DNA of 64,000 bases from Setophaga petechia. Lineage: Eukaryota; Chordata; Aves; Passeriformes; Parulidae. Under the pieces are notes generated by a model. It saw nothing but the letters and a program-made list of their open reading frames with translations, was not told the DNA's origin and ran no database searches. Position 1 is the first letter of the stretch. Every line of letters begins with the position of its first letter. Location: contig JANCRA010000012.1 in NCBI GenBank assembly GCA_024362935.1, forward strand, positions 5,890,001 to 5,954,000. Reading direction: 5' to 3'. The position numbers and the translations under genes were made by a program. Shown here one piece after another: positions 1 to 12,410 of this stretch.

Positions 1-3000
1 TAAAAAGTTCATAAATAATACTTTGTTCACATTTCAATCATTTTTAAAAACTCAAAGTCTTCCACACTGCTTTAATAGCAGTGATACTGCACTGGTGTCC
101 AACAGAAACTATGTAAAATGTCTACTACAAAAGCACAGCATTAAGGTGTAGAGCTTTGTACACCAGTGAACTAACAATATGTGACAACATGTGCAATAAT
201 GGAACATAACTTCTCTGCCTTTACAAGTCCTTTACATACTCATATGACTTAGAAGAGCATTTCAGTGGAAAGAAACCAACCAAACAAACAAACAAAAACC
301 AACTAAACTTTAGAAGGACAATCCTAATTCACATTTTGAGGTAAGAAATCACAGGAAACTCAAATTTCTCCCAATATACAGCCCTCAACCATCTGGCTGA
401 ATTACAGGAAGACACTTGAGGTTTTCACATCTTAAAATGGGAAGTGGCAGGTTCACTCTAACAGTGCTAAAGAAAGAAATCTTACTGAGCCCTGTATGGT
501 AGAGCCCACTATATAAGGTCTTCCAAGGAAAGTCATACAAATAGGGTGATATGGGAAGTGTCCCCAACTCCTAGGTCAGTACCAGAATATCTCTAGCATA
601 GGTTACAACACTACAAATAGTGCTAATTGAAAGTTTTCTGATGCACATTTCTTGCTATTAGCCTAAACACTCAAACACTGTTAGGTGGTATTATTGTAAG
701 GCTTAGTCAGTAAGTCCATAGCAACAATGATATGCAGGAACATTTGTCATGTAAATAGCAGCTAGGCAAATATCAGCACTTTTTAAAAGCAGCCTCTGAT
801 TATACCATCAATTCTACTAGCCCATCAATTTATAACCTGGAAAGAAAGAAAAAATAAAAGAAAATATCATGAAAAGTTATTTAGGGAGTATCAAATGAAG
901 CTACAAGAACTTCGGATTTTCAAATAAAGCTAGCAGCAGTCATGCTCTAGGGTAACAAAAGTACATGATTCTCAAAACAAACGCCTTGTGATGTTGTGGG
1001 TTCACGAGAAGACAGGACAAGTATGGAGAAGAAATTTCAGCTGACAGTAATGTAAGGAATCACATCACAGTCAGAAAAAACACCTAATGTGGGAAAACCT
1101 GGAATAGTTGTTCTGACATACCATGTATGCTTGTCCTGTTTTCAGTCCCCTTGAATACTAACAAATGAATGTTGAGATGGGAGGAGATGGACCATTGAGC
1201 TGAGCTCCCGTGGTCATTCCTACGTTCTTGCAGTCTTGCTTTAAATATTCCAGTTTCTTTGCCATAAATAAGCTAATGAAATAAACCCCCACATTTTCCT
1301 AAATATTTTACACTTAAATTGTGCTTTATGACCATCTGGCAACCAAGCCCCACACAGCCACTTGCTTACTCCCCCACCAGAGGGATGGGGGAGGGAATTG
1401 GAAAGGTAAAAGTGAAAAAAAATCATGGGGTGAGATAAAGATACTTAAATAGGTAATGCAAAAACTGCACACAGGCCAAGCCAAACAAGGAAATCATTCA
1501 CCATGAGTGGGCAGGTGTTCAGCCATCCCCAGAAATCAGAGCTCTATTACACATAATGGCTACTGGGGAAGACAAACACCATCACTCCAAGAGTCCTTTG
1601 CTTTCTTCTTCTCCACCCAGTTTCCCCCAGCTTTTATGATGACATACAGGATAGAATATGCCTTGGGTCAGCTGGGGTCACAGCTGTGTCCCCTCCCAAA
1701 TACTCGTGCACTCCCAGCCTCCTCCTTGGTGATATGATATGAAAAGCAGAAAAAGACTTGGCTCTGTGTAAGCACTGCTCAGCAATACTGAAAACATCTT
1801 TATATTATTAACATTATTTTCAGCACAAACCCAAATCATAGCTCCATACTAGCTACAATGAAGAAAATTAACTCTACCCCTGCCAAAATCAGCATAGTTT
1901 GCATAATATCCTTTTAATGTGAAGAGTACCTTTACATACCAAAGAATGTAGCCTTTTTTAGTCTATTCAGGAGACTACATTTTAAGTACTCCTACTTGTT
2001 AGTATATGATTAGGATGGCCATTCATACAAAAAGCATTTTCATTTTATTGGAAATATAATCGGTGTATTAATGATCCATGTTGCAAGTCACTTACATACT
2101 GCAATACTTTTCTTCTCACAATATATTTTCAATAGGTCTCTGATGTCCCTATAGGGAAAGCCTGATTGTCATAATGATGCAGCAGCATGGAAGCCAATTG
2201 TGATTTCATACTAGAATACTACACTTTCTGCAGCCTTTTGCAGTAAGCACCACACTAAAAATAATTACTTACATTTAAGATCTAAGCCAATTTTTTTGCT
2301 GCCACTTTCACTCATCTTTGATAAATTAAAAAAAGTAGAGATCTTAGAGTAGTTGTAGTCCAAGATGAGATCTTGGCTTATGGTATACATAATAAATTGT
2401 GTTTAGCTGACTCTTCTTATTCTGTATGCAAAGAAAGTTCCAGGGTGGTGCAAAAAGGGGGTAAATCAGTTTTCCAGGGCACAGATAAATAATTTTATGA
2501 AATTTTAGGTATTCAATTTTGTATTATTGGAAATAAATAACATTGCTGATATCTAGTCTCACATTTGACTTTTTGTTGGTTTTGGTTTTAGTAATCTTGA
2601 GAAATACATTAGATTGGGTTTATGATTAGTCAAAGGATATTAAGCAGCTTCAGTTCACTCCTGTGTCCTCCAATTCTACAGATCATTCCCATGACTGAAT
2701 TGTTTACAGTACTTCAAAGAAGATTTGTGACATTCATATTTCACTTTCAAAGCATTATCCATACCTGTAGATTGTTCTTAATAGAGAGAATACATTTCTG
2801 TTTTTAACAAAAGTGTGTTATACTTACAGCATTTAATATGTTATATCATTAACATTACTTTCAAACAAAAGTAAATGCTTCAAAAATGCTGTAAAAATAA
2901 TGTAAACAAAAAATCAGAAAAACATTATGTTTTATGTCATACACTTAAGTAAATGCACATTTAAAAATAAATTAATAAAGAATTTTTGTTCATAAGACCT

Positions 3001-4445
3001 CAGGTTTTGTTATTAAAAATTCATCTGGTACTTGGAATATTTCTATGCATGGATTCTATACTTTGGATAGACTGAATAAGTTAAAATAGTTTTTTCCTAA
3101 GAGTTAACAAGATTATAAAAAAATTTAAATCAATAAACTGACCCAGACTTTGCATTTTCCCCAGAGATACACCCCCCAGACAGAGCAGAAAGGTGGCAAA
3201 CTGAACATGCATTGTTAGATATGCCTAACAAAGCTAATCATTAATGTTAAGTGCTTTAAAAATTGCTATGATATAAAGTTTGTTGAAAACATTTGGGAAT
3301 CCTTCTTCTTTGGCAAAATTAATTAAACGAGAAACATTAGACATTCATAGTACAATAGAGGGGAATTTTATTGTGAGTAAGCTCTTTACAACAAGTTCAT
3401 TTGGGAGTACCATGTCTCAAATGGTACCTATTCAAATAATTTTATTTTTAAAACAGGTCATATGTATCCTTCCTCTATGGCTCATAATGCATAAGCAATA
3501 AATCATTTGAAATGCTTAGGTTTTTATGGCTGTATTTGATTCATTTACACAGAGTGACTCAGAATAATTCAGAAGAATTCTCCCTGTATCAGGATTTCAA
3601 CTTCTAAAATTTCATTAAATTATTTTACTAGGTATACTGTAATTTAACCTCATTAGGATGTTTGCCCATGTCCCTAACTTCTAGTGCAATAGATTTCTTT
3701 ACATCCACTGACCATCCATTCCCTTACATCTATTCTTGGCCTAGGTCCACACTGTCTGTGTCTCTCTGAAGAATAAAATATCAGACTTAGCAGCAAGTAT
3801 GTATTTGTTGTTGTATAAACCATCTTTGTGTTCATACTGGCATTGTGAGGTGGGTTTCCATCTCTACTTAACTCAGAAATAATCCCTAACTGAATCCCTG
3901 AATCCTTATCTCACAAGATATCCATAGCAATCACCATGTGTGATTATTTGAAACTAGGCTACTGAGTAACTATTACTTGCTCAGGAGAGTAAGCAATATT
4001 TATTCTAAACTACTAGTGACTAAAAGCAGAAATGTGTTTATTTGTTTAATGACTAAGTAAAATGGATTTGTATTCAAGGAACTACATTTGGAACCAAACC
4101 TATAGCTCCTGCAAATTCATTGCTCATTCCATTAGACTAAAATAAGATATTTACTACCTTCTGTTCTGACCATTTCATCCTTTGTTGGTATACAGATTGA
4201 ACTTCTAAAATAATCAGTATCCTTATCTATGGCCCTGTAGCCTAGTTATTACACTTGCCAGAAATCTGAAATATTAAATTTAATGTCCTTTCACCTAACA
4301 GACTATTTTAATCATTAGCTATTAAGCAAAAGAGGAGTGTTGTAAGTACAATCACTCCCCTCCAAAAAGTCAGCAGATAGGATCTTCACTGTATGAGAAG
4401 TTATTTTTGATATTTTCCTAGGGACTGGAAGAAAAAGTTTGGGGA
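1..4445. other. A+T-rich non-coding DNA, no gene seen
   Basis: This is unique-looking A+T-rich sequence. The open frames here are all under 80 codons, lack recognisable domains and are of the size expected by chance. A short (CAAA)n-like simple repeat lies at about 277-300. I see no CR1 tail, LTR end or RNA gene. Old, unrecognisable repeat remnants cannot be excluded by eye. Confidence 0.7.
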
Positions 4446-5138
4446 AGCATGGCTAGAAAGCTACCTGGCAGGAAAACAGCTGGGGTGCAGGTCAACAGCA
4501 GCTGAACATGAGCCAGTGTGTGCCCAAGTGGCCAAGAAAAGCCAATGGCATCCTGGCCTGGATCAGAATATACCAGCAGGACCTGGGCAGTGATTGTCAC
4601 CCTGTACTTGGCACTGGTGAGGCCACACCTCAAATCCTGTGCTCAGTTTGGGCCTCTCACTTCAAGAAAGACATTGAGGTTCATTCGCGTTGAGGTGCTG
4701 GAGCGTGTCCAGAGAATGGAGCTGGGGAAGGGTCTGGAGCACAAGTCTGGTGAGAAGGGAGATGGGAGTGTTTAGATTGGAGAAAAGGAGGCTCAGGGAG
4801 ACCTTGTGCTGTACAACTGCCTGAAAGGAGGTTGTAGCCAGGTGGTTTTGGCATTTTCTCCCAGAAAGCAAGTGGCAGGACAAGAGGAACTGTCTTCAAG
4901 GAGCACCGGGGGACATTTAGATTGGATATTAGGAAAAAAATTCTTGAGGAGAAAGGGCTATCAAGCATCAGAACAGACTGTCCATGCAGGTGGTTAAATC
5001 ACCATCCCTGGAAGGGAGCACCTGTAGATGTGGCACTTAGGAATATATCTTAGTGGTGGATGTGGCAGTACTGGGTTAATAGTTTGACTTGATGATTGTA
5101 GAGGTTTTTTCCAACCTGAAAGATTCTATGATTCTATA
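4446..5138 (+). mobile_element. CR1 LINE, 5'-truncated, 3' end of ORF2 plus 3' UTR
   Basis: CR1 is the main avian non-LTR retrotransposon and is usually found 5'-truncated. The forward frames carry fragments typical of the C-terminal end of CR1 ORF2: LERVQR and GLEHKS (about 4698-4750) and LYNCLKGGCSQV (about 4807-4842). They are followed by a degraded 'FRLDIRK'-like segment near 4915-4945. The 3' end has the standard CR1 layout: 'tccctggaaggga' (about 5006), 'acttgatgattgtagaggtt' (about 5087-5106), then two copies of the terminal octamer at 5123-5130 (attctatg) and 5131-5138 (attctata). Frames are broken by stops and small indels, so this is a dead copy. The 5' boundary is approximate. Strand and identity are secure; the subfamily is not assigned. 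Confidence 0.94.
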
Positions 5139-5689
5139 AGAATGAACTTAATTGCCTTCTGGATGACAGTTCAAAGGGAGTTCTCTAACTCAGAAAAATG
5201 CAAACTGTCCACAAATCTTGAAAGTATAATTAATGTATGTGTTTTATATCTTGACATCTAGAATTATTGATTGCAGTGGATTCAGGTTGTTCAGTAAGTA
5301 GAAATGTAGATATGAATATATAAAGCAGGTTAGGGGTTTAAGTTGAATCTCATTTATTTAAAGAAGGAAAACATGAAAGACAAAGAAATGAAGGAATAAA
5401 CCATAGCTGATTTTATATATAAGCTACAAAGCATGAATTGTAAAAACACTTATGTTATGAGAGGATAATAGGTTGTCATTCTAAGTGCTAAGTTTCAAGC
5501 ACTTAACAAGTTAAAAACAACACAAGAAAGAAATTAAGATGTCAAAATTAATTACTTCTCCCAGCTATCCATTAAATAAAATCAATATCTATTTTCCATA
5601 CCACCAGCTCAGAGATAAAGCAGCAAAATACAACAAATGTACTTGTAATTACGTGTGATTTCCTCAGGTCCTAGGTACACATTTTCCTC
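5139..5689. other. A+T-rich non-coding DNA, no gene seen
   Basis: This is the spacer between the CR1 copy and the G+C-richer block. I see no open frame of interest and no recognisable repeat. Confidence 0.65.
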
Positions 5690-6240
5690 CTTGAATTCGA
5701 TCACCTGTGCTGGAGTGCTGATATGGCACAGCTGCACAACCTCAGCTCAGACTGCTGTGAGAAGCAGTTGCCTCCCCCCTCCTTTGCTGAAAAGTTTGAG
5801 CTCAGGCTCTTGTCCTTGGCTGCTGACTGAGCTACAGTATTAATGTGTCTGTGCCTGGAGATGTATCCTGCTGATCCAGATCCTGACCTGGAAACTTGAC
5901 TTCCTGGCTTGCATTTCAAAACCTTGAGCTGCCTTCTCACCTGGGATCCCTGCAGTGGGACTGAGCTTGGTTGTGTCAGTGGACCTGATCCACACTTGCT
6001 GACTTGACTTCTCAGCTTGACCTGGGACACCCTTCATCACTTCAGTTTGCCTGGTGCTTTAGACTCTCCTCAGAATCACTAATGCAGCCAAACCTGCTTT
6101 GCTCATCAGGTTTGGGTATTGTAGGATCAGGCTCTTGCTGGTGAGGGCACTGCTGGCACCTTGCTTCACACTCAGCACCCAGCTTGCTTCTCCTCATGGA
6201 GCAGCCCATTCTTGCTGCTCTCTGATGTCCCTAATAATGG
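5690..6240. repeat. G+C-richer block with degenerate internal repeats, unclassified
   Basis: Base composition changes abruptly from A+T-rich flanks to a clearly G+C-richer block. It holds related but diverged phrases, for example 'cctgacctggaaacttgact' (5883-5902) compared with 'gctgacttgacttctcagct' (5998-6017), and repeated 'gatcc' and 'cttgac' motifs. The longest frame, on the minus strand at 5701-6030, has no recognisable domain. The pattern suggests an old LTR or other repeat, or a degenerate minisatellite. I cannot name a family, and no terminal repeats or target duplications are visible. Confidence 0.4.
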
Positions 6241-8598
6241 AGAGGGGTTAAAATTAAAGTAGGGAATGATACCATCTTCAGCCATTTTCCTTTCCTACAT
6301 ATTAGAAGATACCACAAAACTAGCAAGGTGTTTTGCTTTCCAAGTACTGCTATAGGGTTATTAGAAATAAGGAATGGGTTAATAACTAGAATAATAATAA
6401 AATAAGTTAAATTAGAATAAAATTAATGATACAGTGAAGAGATATTTTAGAAATAATACTTTATTCAGATGCGAAATTCTAGTATTCAAGATTTTTTTTT
6501 TATCTCACAAGTCCTATCAGCGTTGCTTTAATTATGAAATATTTCTATTATTTTAAATGTAAGCACAAAATTTAAGATTAGCTCATGGTTATCTAGGCCC
6601 TCCACCACGACTTTATGCATAGTTGACAAACATAACCCTGGCTAACCACTGTTAAAATGACAGATTGAAGGAACTAACTTTATACACACAGTATGATGGT
6701 TCTAGAAGCAATTTAGGGTGTTTCAACCATTACTGATCTAATGTGAAGTTAGTGAGAGAGAATCAAATTGTGCAAGTAAATCATAATTTAATCACATATG
6801 ATGTAAAGTATGAAATTAGAAAGAGATAAATTGAAAAAAAATATAAATAGAGAGATAGAATCAATTAGAGACCCTGTCTTAAAAATTCAATTTTACAGTC
6901 AGATCATTTCTATAAGAAAACTCCATAAATTTCAGGAGAGCTAAACTACAAAAGATATATAATGAAATGCATAAAGTTTTTTACTATTCAACTCTGATAA
7001 AAGTAAACTGGTACAAACAAGATTGATCTCACCAAACTTTTGAGCTTTGTGAAGCATAATGCCTAGTCTCCCTCATCTAAACCTTAGAGGTAGGTGGCAC
7101 CATAAGTGGTTTCACTCTGTGTTTGACTCCTATGTGAAGACAACCATATGTCTCCTCAAAGTTTAAGCAAAGCCCAGATGTTTAGCTGTGCTGCTGTACC
7201 TACGTTACTCTAAAGATATGGATGAAGCAAAGACTGAGAGTTGAAATCTGTACTTAGAGTATTCTAATTCATTGGTCTAAAATGTAAGTATTGCAAAGTT
7301 AGTGCTGCATTTGGTTGATGTGATCATGTCTGCCTTCATACATTCTTCAGCTCAAGCAAGATCCCTGCTGGAACCAGAGAAAGATGAGGTGAGTCACGCT
7401 GAGTGAGCACAGTGGTATGGAACTTGAAAGCACCACTGCACATTCTTACAAAGGAAGACAAACTTCTGTAGTTACTGACCTGTATTATACAACCTCAGCT
7501 GAAAAGGCAGCAGCAACAACAACAACATCCTGCTGCTGTTTAACGTACACAGAAATGAAGATTAAAGAAGCACTGACTGCAGTACTTGGACAGTAAGAAA
7601 AGACTTCACAGCAATAAATTCCATAGCCCATTATAAAAAATAAAGGTCTATGTGGTAGTAATGAGGAGGAGAGAGGATTGTAATATCCTCACCTACCAAC
7701 CAACCAATCCAACGTGGACCAAATACTGAAGCAAGCTTTGCTCAGTCATGAGCAATTGATGTACAGTTTGGACCACAGGACACTGATATCAGATCTTATT
7801 TCTGGCTTACACCACTGTGCATGCACACACATAAAACTACTGCCACACTATGCAACTCATTCGACAAATTAGGTGTCATTACCTGTTCTATAATATAATA
7901 GGATTTTTCTCCCTGCTTTTGAGAAGCGCATTTTTTCACCTGATGAGGATTTGCCCTACTTTGTTATTACTTAACCCTGAACTAAAATCAGTAACATTAA
8001 TAGCATTGTTTAAATTCTTAATTTAAACTTGTTTGTAAATGCCCAGCAGTAATATGTTCCATGCTTTCTAGACTTTTCATCCATTTCATAGTTTGAAGTT
8101 TCCCTTCACATAAAATTTTTATTATTATTTAACCCTACCCATAGAGAGGTTTCATGCATTATGAAGTTAAAATTCTAGATTTATATTCCAGATCTTGATA
8201 TTACAAGGAGAAGCTCTTTGGGGTCTTTGCCTTATACAGACACCAGCATTACCAGATTTTACTTTTTCTCAACTTCTAATATAGCAAGTGGTACTTAAGT
8301 ATGATTATTTGATACTAGAAAATTTCTCAAGAAGAATGAAATGTTTTCTTAATTTGATTCTTTGCACTCTATTTTGTTGACTTCTCTGAACAGTTTGGTG
8401 TAGAAATTATCTCATAAGTGCAGCCCAGATTACAGGCACATTTTCCAAGAACTATGCTGTGTTAACGACTCTTTCCTCTTACCTTGTTCTCTAGATACTC
8501 AAAAGAGTATAAATTATGGGAACCATTACATAATTGACTTATTTTAAGACCAGAAAGCTTCAACTGGCCACATTCTTAGTGGCTAAATATTTACACAT
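6241..8598. other. A+T-rich non-coding DNA, no gene seen
   Basis: This sequence is mostly unremarkable. A small simple repeat (GCA then ACA triplets) at about 7508-7527 is followed by 'tgctgctg' at 7531-7538, which can pair with 'cagcagca' at 7509-7516. Nothing else stands out. Confidence 0.65.
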
Positions 8599-9383
8599 TG
8601 TGGCAGTGTAGCTGGACATCAGGTGTCCATCAAAGCCTCTATCATTCTCCTCATCACCTAGACAGGGGAGAGAAAATAGAACATAAGGCTCGTGTGTCAA
8701 GCTAAGGGCAGGGAAAGATCACGCACTGATTAACGTCACAGGCAAAACAGACACAGCTCAGGGAAATCACCTTAACTTATTTCCAATCAGATCAGAATAA
8801 AGTAATAAAAAATAAAAACTAAATCTTTGAACACTTTCCCCCCACCACCCTCCCTTCTTCCCATGCTTAACTTTGCTTAAGAGTTCCCTTCCTCCTCCTG
8901 CCCACAGTGGAGGGCAGAGGATGGGGGCTGCAGTTGGTCCATGTCTCTGCCACTCTCTCCCCACAGAGGGAGGATCCCTCACACTCTTCCCCTGTTCCAA
9001 GTTGGTCTTCCCTGGGCTGCAGGGGCACATTGCCATGGGCTGCCTCGCCACGCACCATGAACTGCAGGGGAATCTCTGCACCTCCTTCCCCTCCTGCGTC
9101 ACTGACCTGGTGTCTGCAGGGCCGTTCCTCTCCCATATTCTCACTCCTTTCTCCAGCTCCAAATCCCTCTTGTGCAGTAACGTTTTCCCCTTTTTAACTA
9201 TGTCACCCCAGAGGTGCTGTCACTGTCCCTGATGGGCTTGGCCATCAGTCAAGCAGCGGGTGCACCTTGCAGCCAGCTGGCCCTGGCTGTGTTGGACACA
9301 GGGGAAACTTACAGCAGCTTCTCACAAAAGTCACCCTAGCAGCGACCCCCAGTACCAAAACCTTGCCATGCAAATCCAATACA
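8599..9383 (-). mobile_element. Solo LTR of an ERVL-type endogenous retrovirus (TguLTR5-like)
   Basis: Read on the minus strand, the block opens with TGTATTGGATTTGCATGGCA (from 9383), continues with 'aaggttttggta', and ends near 8599 with '...actgccaca'. It therefore has the TG...CA ends of an LTR, about 785 bp long. From memory this matches a very common songbird ERVL-type LTR. Shared landmarks include 'gagaagctgctgtaagtttc' near the start, 'gcagacaccaggtcagtga' near 9103-9121, and 'ctgttttgcctgtgacgtta' near 8733-8752. An A/T-rich promoter-like stretch (atagttaaaaagggg) lies at about 9188-9202. A decayed polyadenylation signal (AATAAG instead of AATAAA) lies at about 8774-8779. No internal gag or pol sequence adjoins it, which implies recombination to a solo LTR. 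The flanking five-base sequences (cacat and tatat) do not match cleanly, so the target duplication is eroded or the ends are off by a few bases. The minus-strand frame of 131 codons at 8767-9162 lies wholly inside the LTR and is not a gene. Confidence 0.78.
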
Positions 9384-11689
9384 TATATTTATGTTTATTA
9401 GGTGAATAATAAATATATTCAAACTGGCAAAATAGACACTTAAGCAAAATAAAAGAACAAGCACAGTTTGCTTTTTTGAGTTCTTCTGCTGGGGTTTTAT
9501 AAATGTTTGGGATATTTTGGGATAAAAAGATTATTTTCTATTTTCCTTCTCCTGATAACTTTCTGTTCTTATAAATGATATAGTTTTAGGCATGTATTTA
9601 CAAGGTAGAAAGAGATCCAAATTAAATTTCAGTGAGATGATTTTGCCCAAGGAAATTCAGGATTTTTTTATTTAACATAAAAGAAGCATATCCATGTAAC
9701 CTCCCTATTTTTAATTGAAACAAATAATTTACAGTTGTATCTGAGAATGTTAAACTTTTTTTTCAGGAAAAAATTATACTTTAGGCACAACCAGAATACA
9801 CTTTTAGAACTCCTTTTAGAAGGCCACACAAAGTCATTAAAATGCTCATTCTAAAAATCAAACAATCACTAAATAGATTATTCTTGAATTTGTAGATAAG
9901 AGTCAAACACATAAAACTGCATGTGTGCTGGTCAAACTCTAAAGCAATCATGATTTTGTCATTTAATCCATTAAGACAACAGTTTTTATTAAAACTCATT
10001 TGTTGCTTGTGAGAAGTTGCTGACATAAATTGATGATTAAGCTGCTCTGACCTTCACTGAACCTTAGTAATTCTCATTTACATTCTCATTAAAGCTGCTT
10101 TCAGTCTCATCTTTTCATATTTGTAATACAATTCTACTCAAGTCTTTCTAAAGTCTTCCTCAAGAACAATTATCTGGTCTAAAACCAATGTTTAACCTGT
10201 AATACATAAGCATATATAGTTTTATATAGAAATATAAGTAAACATATAATTAATAAATACATAAGCAGGTATACAAGTATCTATACTTATATTTATCTTT
10301 ATATATATAAAATATTTAAATGGATACAAACAAGAGTTTATGATATATAAAATTACCCTTCTTTAAATTGAAGATTATGGATTAATTTTATTTTTTTTTC
10401 TAAATCAAGGTAAATTAGGAGAAAAATACTGGAATAGTATTAAAAGTGGCCAAGGCAGTTATTATTATGGATAATGTAAACTACTTTGGTATTTTGAATT
10501 TTGGTAAATTCTGTACTCCTATATGTGCATTTAACTATGTTTGTTTAAGTATTTGATATAGTTTTTTCACAGCAAGATAAGCTAAGCAATTTGCTAAAAC
10601 TAATTTACTGAGCCTTACTTCATAAAGGAATAGATCTTCTCTGAAACACAGGTCAAAGGAGACCCAATTTTAAAGATAAAGGCCCAGACACAACAGTTTT
10701 CTGTGGTTCAGTAAGACTCAACAGCTAGTGCAAATATTGTGTATTTTCATGCACAAAGTTTAATAGAATTATTTTAAAAGGTCTTTGATATTAGCAAGTA
10801 GGAATTCTTCAAAAAGGACGTGACATCACATCTATCTGAATCACATCAGAATCTAAGATTATGTCTCCCTATATCTGTAGTGTGTTAAATTTTTCTTAAG
10901 AAAATAGAATTTTCAAAAAAAGAACAGATATTTTTTTCTTCAGAATCATAGCCTTTTCATATAACAAACCAAACGAAATCTTATTTCTATTTGCATGCTG
11001 ATAAATGAACTATGTGAAAAATCTATTCAAACAGCTTCTGGTGCTGTAAAGAATGACGGTATTCCCGATTTTGAGTTCACATTACTTTTATAGACAGAAA
11101 ATTTGCAGAGTATTCAACTTAAAAAGACAATCAGAATTAAAGAAAGACAAATGCAGTAGCTTTTCATCACGTCTACTTTGACATTCATCTTTAAAATTAT
11201 TTTTTTAAAGAATATAGAAGCTATTTCTAGTGTATCTCATAGTTTGAAGGATCTTGACAAGTCAAGTATAAACACTTCATTTAAAAAAAATATTTGCTCT
11301 TTAAAAATTATAAAAATGGGCAAGTGACTGAAATTTTTTAGTTTCTTTCTTTTATATCAATTCCCATTACAAAATTCAGACTTGACAAACATCTTAATTA
11401 AAAAACACCAAAACAGCACAACACCCAAATAGCTTCATTAATAGATATTAGAACATCCTGAAACTATTTTAGGCATCATGTGCTTGGCAAAAATGCTGAT
11501 AGAGTATTTGAAATGATTGACCTAATTAAGCCCATGCTAAATGTACTCAACAAATTCTAACTAATTCAATATGCATGACTGAGCAGAGAAGAAAGCTAAG
11601 GGTAAATGACTAAAGCAGTAAGGCAACAGAAATGTGTATACCAGTAAAGCCTAAACTGCAACACTAAACAGCACTACAAAGTGCTGTTT
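9384..11689. other. A+T-rich non-coding DNA with an AT-only low-complexity stretch
   Basis: No gene is seen. The segment at about 10195-10325 is very A/T-rich, with many TATA-like and alternating AT runs. Several A or T runs of 6-10 bases occur elsewhere. Confidence 0.65.
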
Positions 11690-12410
11690 TCCAGCCCCCA
11701 CAAACTTACCCAAAAGCCCAAATGACTAGATCTCTTGACTTCACCTTGTAAGACATACAGACTTCCAGAAGAATTAATGAATGTCAAATTCACCCAGGAC
11801 ATTCACCTTCACAGACAGTCATGAAGGTGTTCATCCCTTCTGATGCGGCAAAACTGATTCAGCTATGCTGACCTGACCTCCCAGACAGAGCCTGAGATGC
11901 AATATCTCAGAAGGTGCCATAAACCACCAAACACCCTGAAGCACCCCCAGACTCATTTCTGAGACCTTCCACCAGAGGACCTCACATGAGCCACAAACGT
12001 AGTGAAGACCCAGTGTTACCAAAGATGGAGTAAAACATCCCTCCCCACAGGGGAGCTGTCTGGGCATTCCCTTGTGTACCTGAAATATACTAACCCATTA
12101 ACTCTATGTTTTGTGGTACCCCCACAACCAAGAAGACCAACTGTTGGATCCACAGTGGTAGTGACTGCTGTTCTACTTATTCTGTCTCTCTCATACTCTC
12201 TTTTTTCTATTTCTCTCTGTCTCTCTTTGTATCTAACATTAATGGTTAAATAAAATCCATTCTACTGGCTTCAGCATAGGGTCTCATTTGCACCTTAAAT
12301 CGGGTACAAGCACCATTCTCTAGAGATTGGATCTTAGCCCTTTAACCAGAGCCATCCCAGAATCTTCCCTTTCACATTTGCCTCTTCATTCGGGGCAGTA
12401 GAAAGAAGAC
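11690..12410 (+). mobile_element. Probable endogenous retrovirus LTR (R-U5 region clearest)
   Basis: The right half has LTR architecture on the plus strand. A pyrimidine-rich 'tctgtctctct'-type stretch (about 12180-12235) precedes a polyadenylation signal (AATAAA within 12249-12256). Then come 'ctactggcttcagcataggg' (about 12261-12280) and 'ctcatttgcaccttaaatcg' (about 12283-12302), followed by 'ttaaccagagccatcccaga' (about 12342-12361). From memory these are typical of R-U5 regions of songbird retroviral LTRs. The left half (about 11690-12170) is G+C-richer than its flanks and probably the U3, but its start is not defined. I see no coding remnant next to it, so it is likely a solo LTR. The family is not assigned, and both ends are approximate. 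Confidence 0.55.

Noticed and set aside
8767..9232. Frames of 89-131 codons on both strands near 9000
   Set aside because: They lie inside the ERVL-type LTR, which is non-coding; the G+C-rich composition lowers stop frequency.
10195..10325. AT-only stretch as an origin or promoter
   Set aside because: It is ordinary low-complexity DNA in an A+T-rich vertebrate region, with no further signal.
10942..10951. 'agaatcatag' as the tail of a minus-strand CR1
   Set aside because: The sequence that follows lacks every other CR1 3' landmark, so a chance octamer is more likely.
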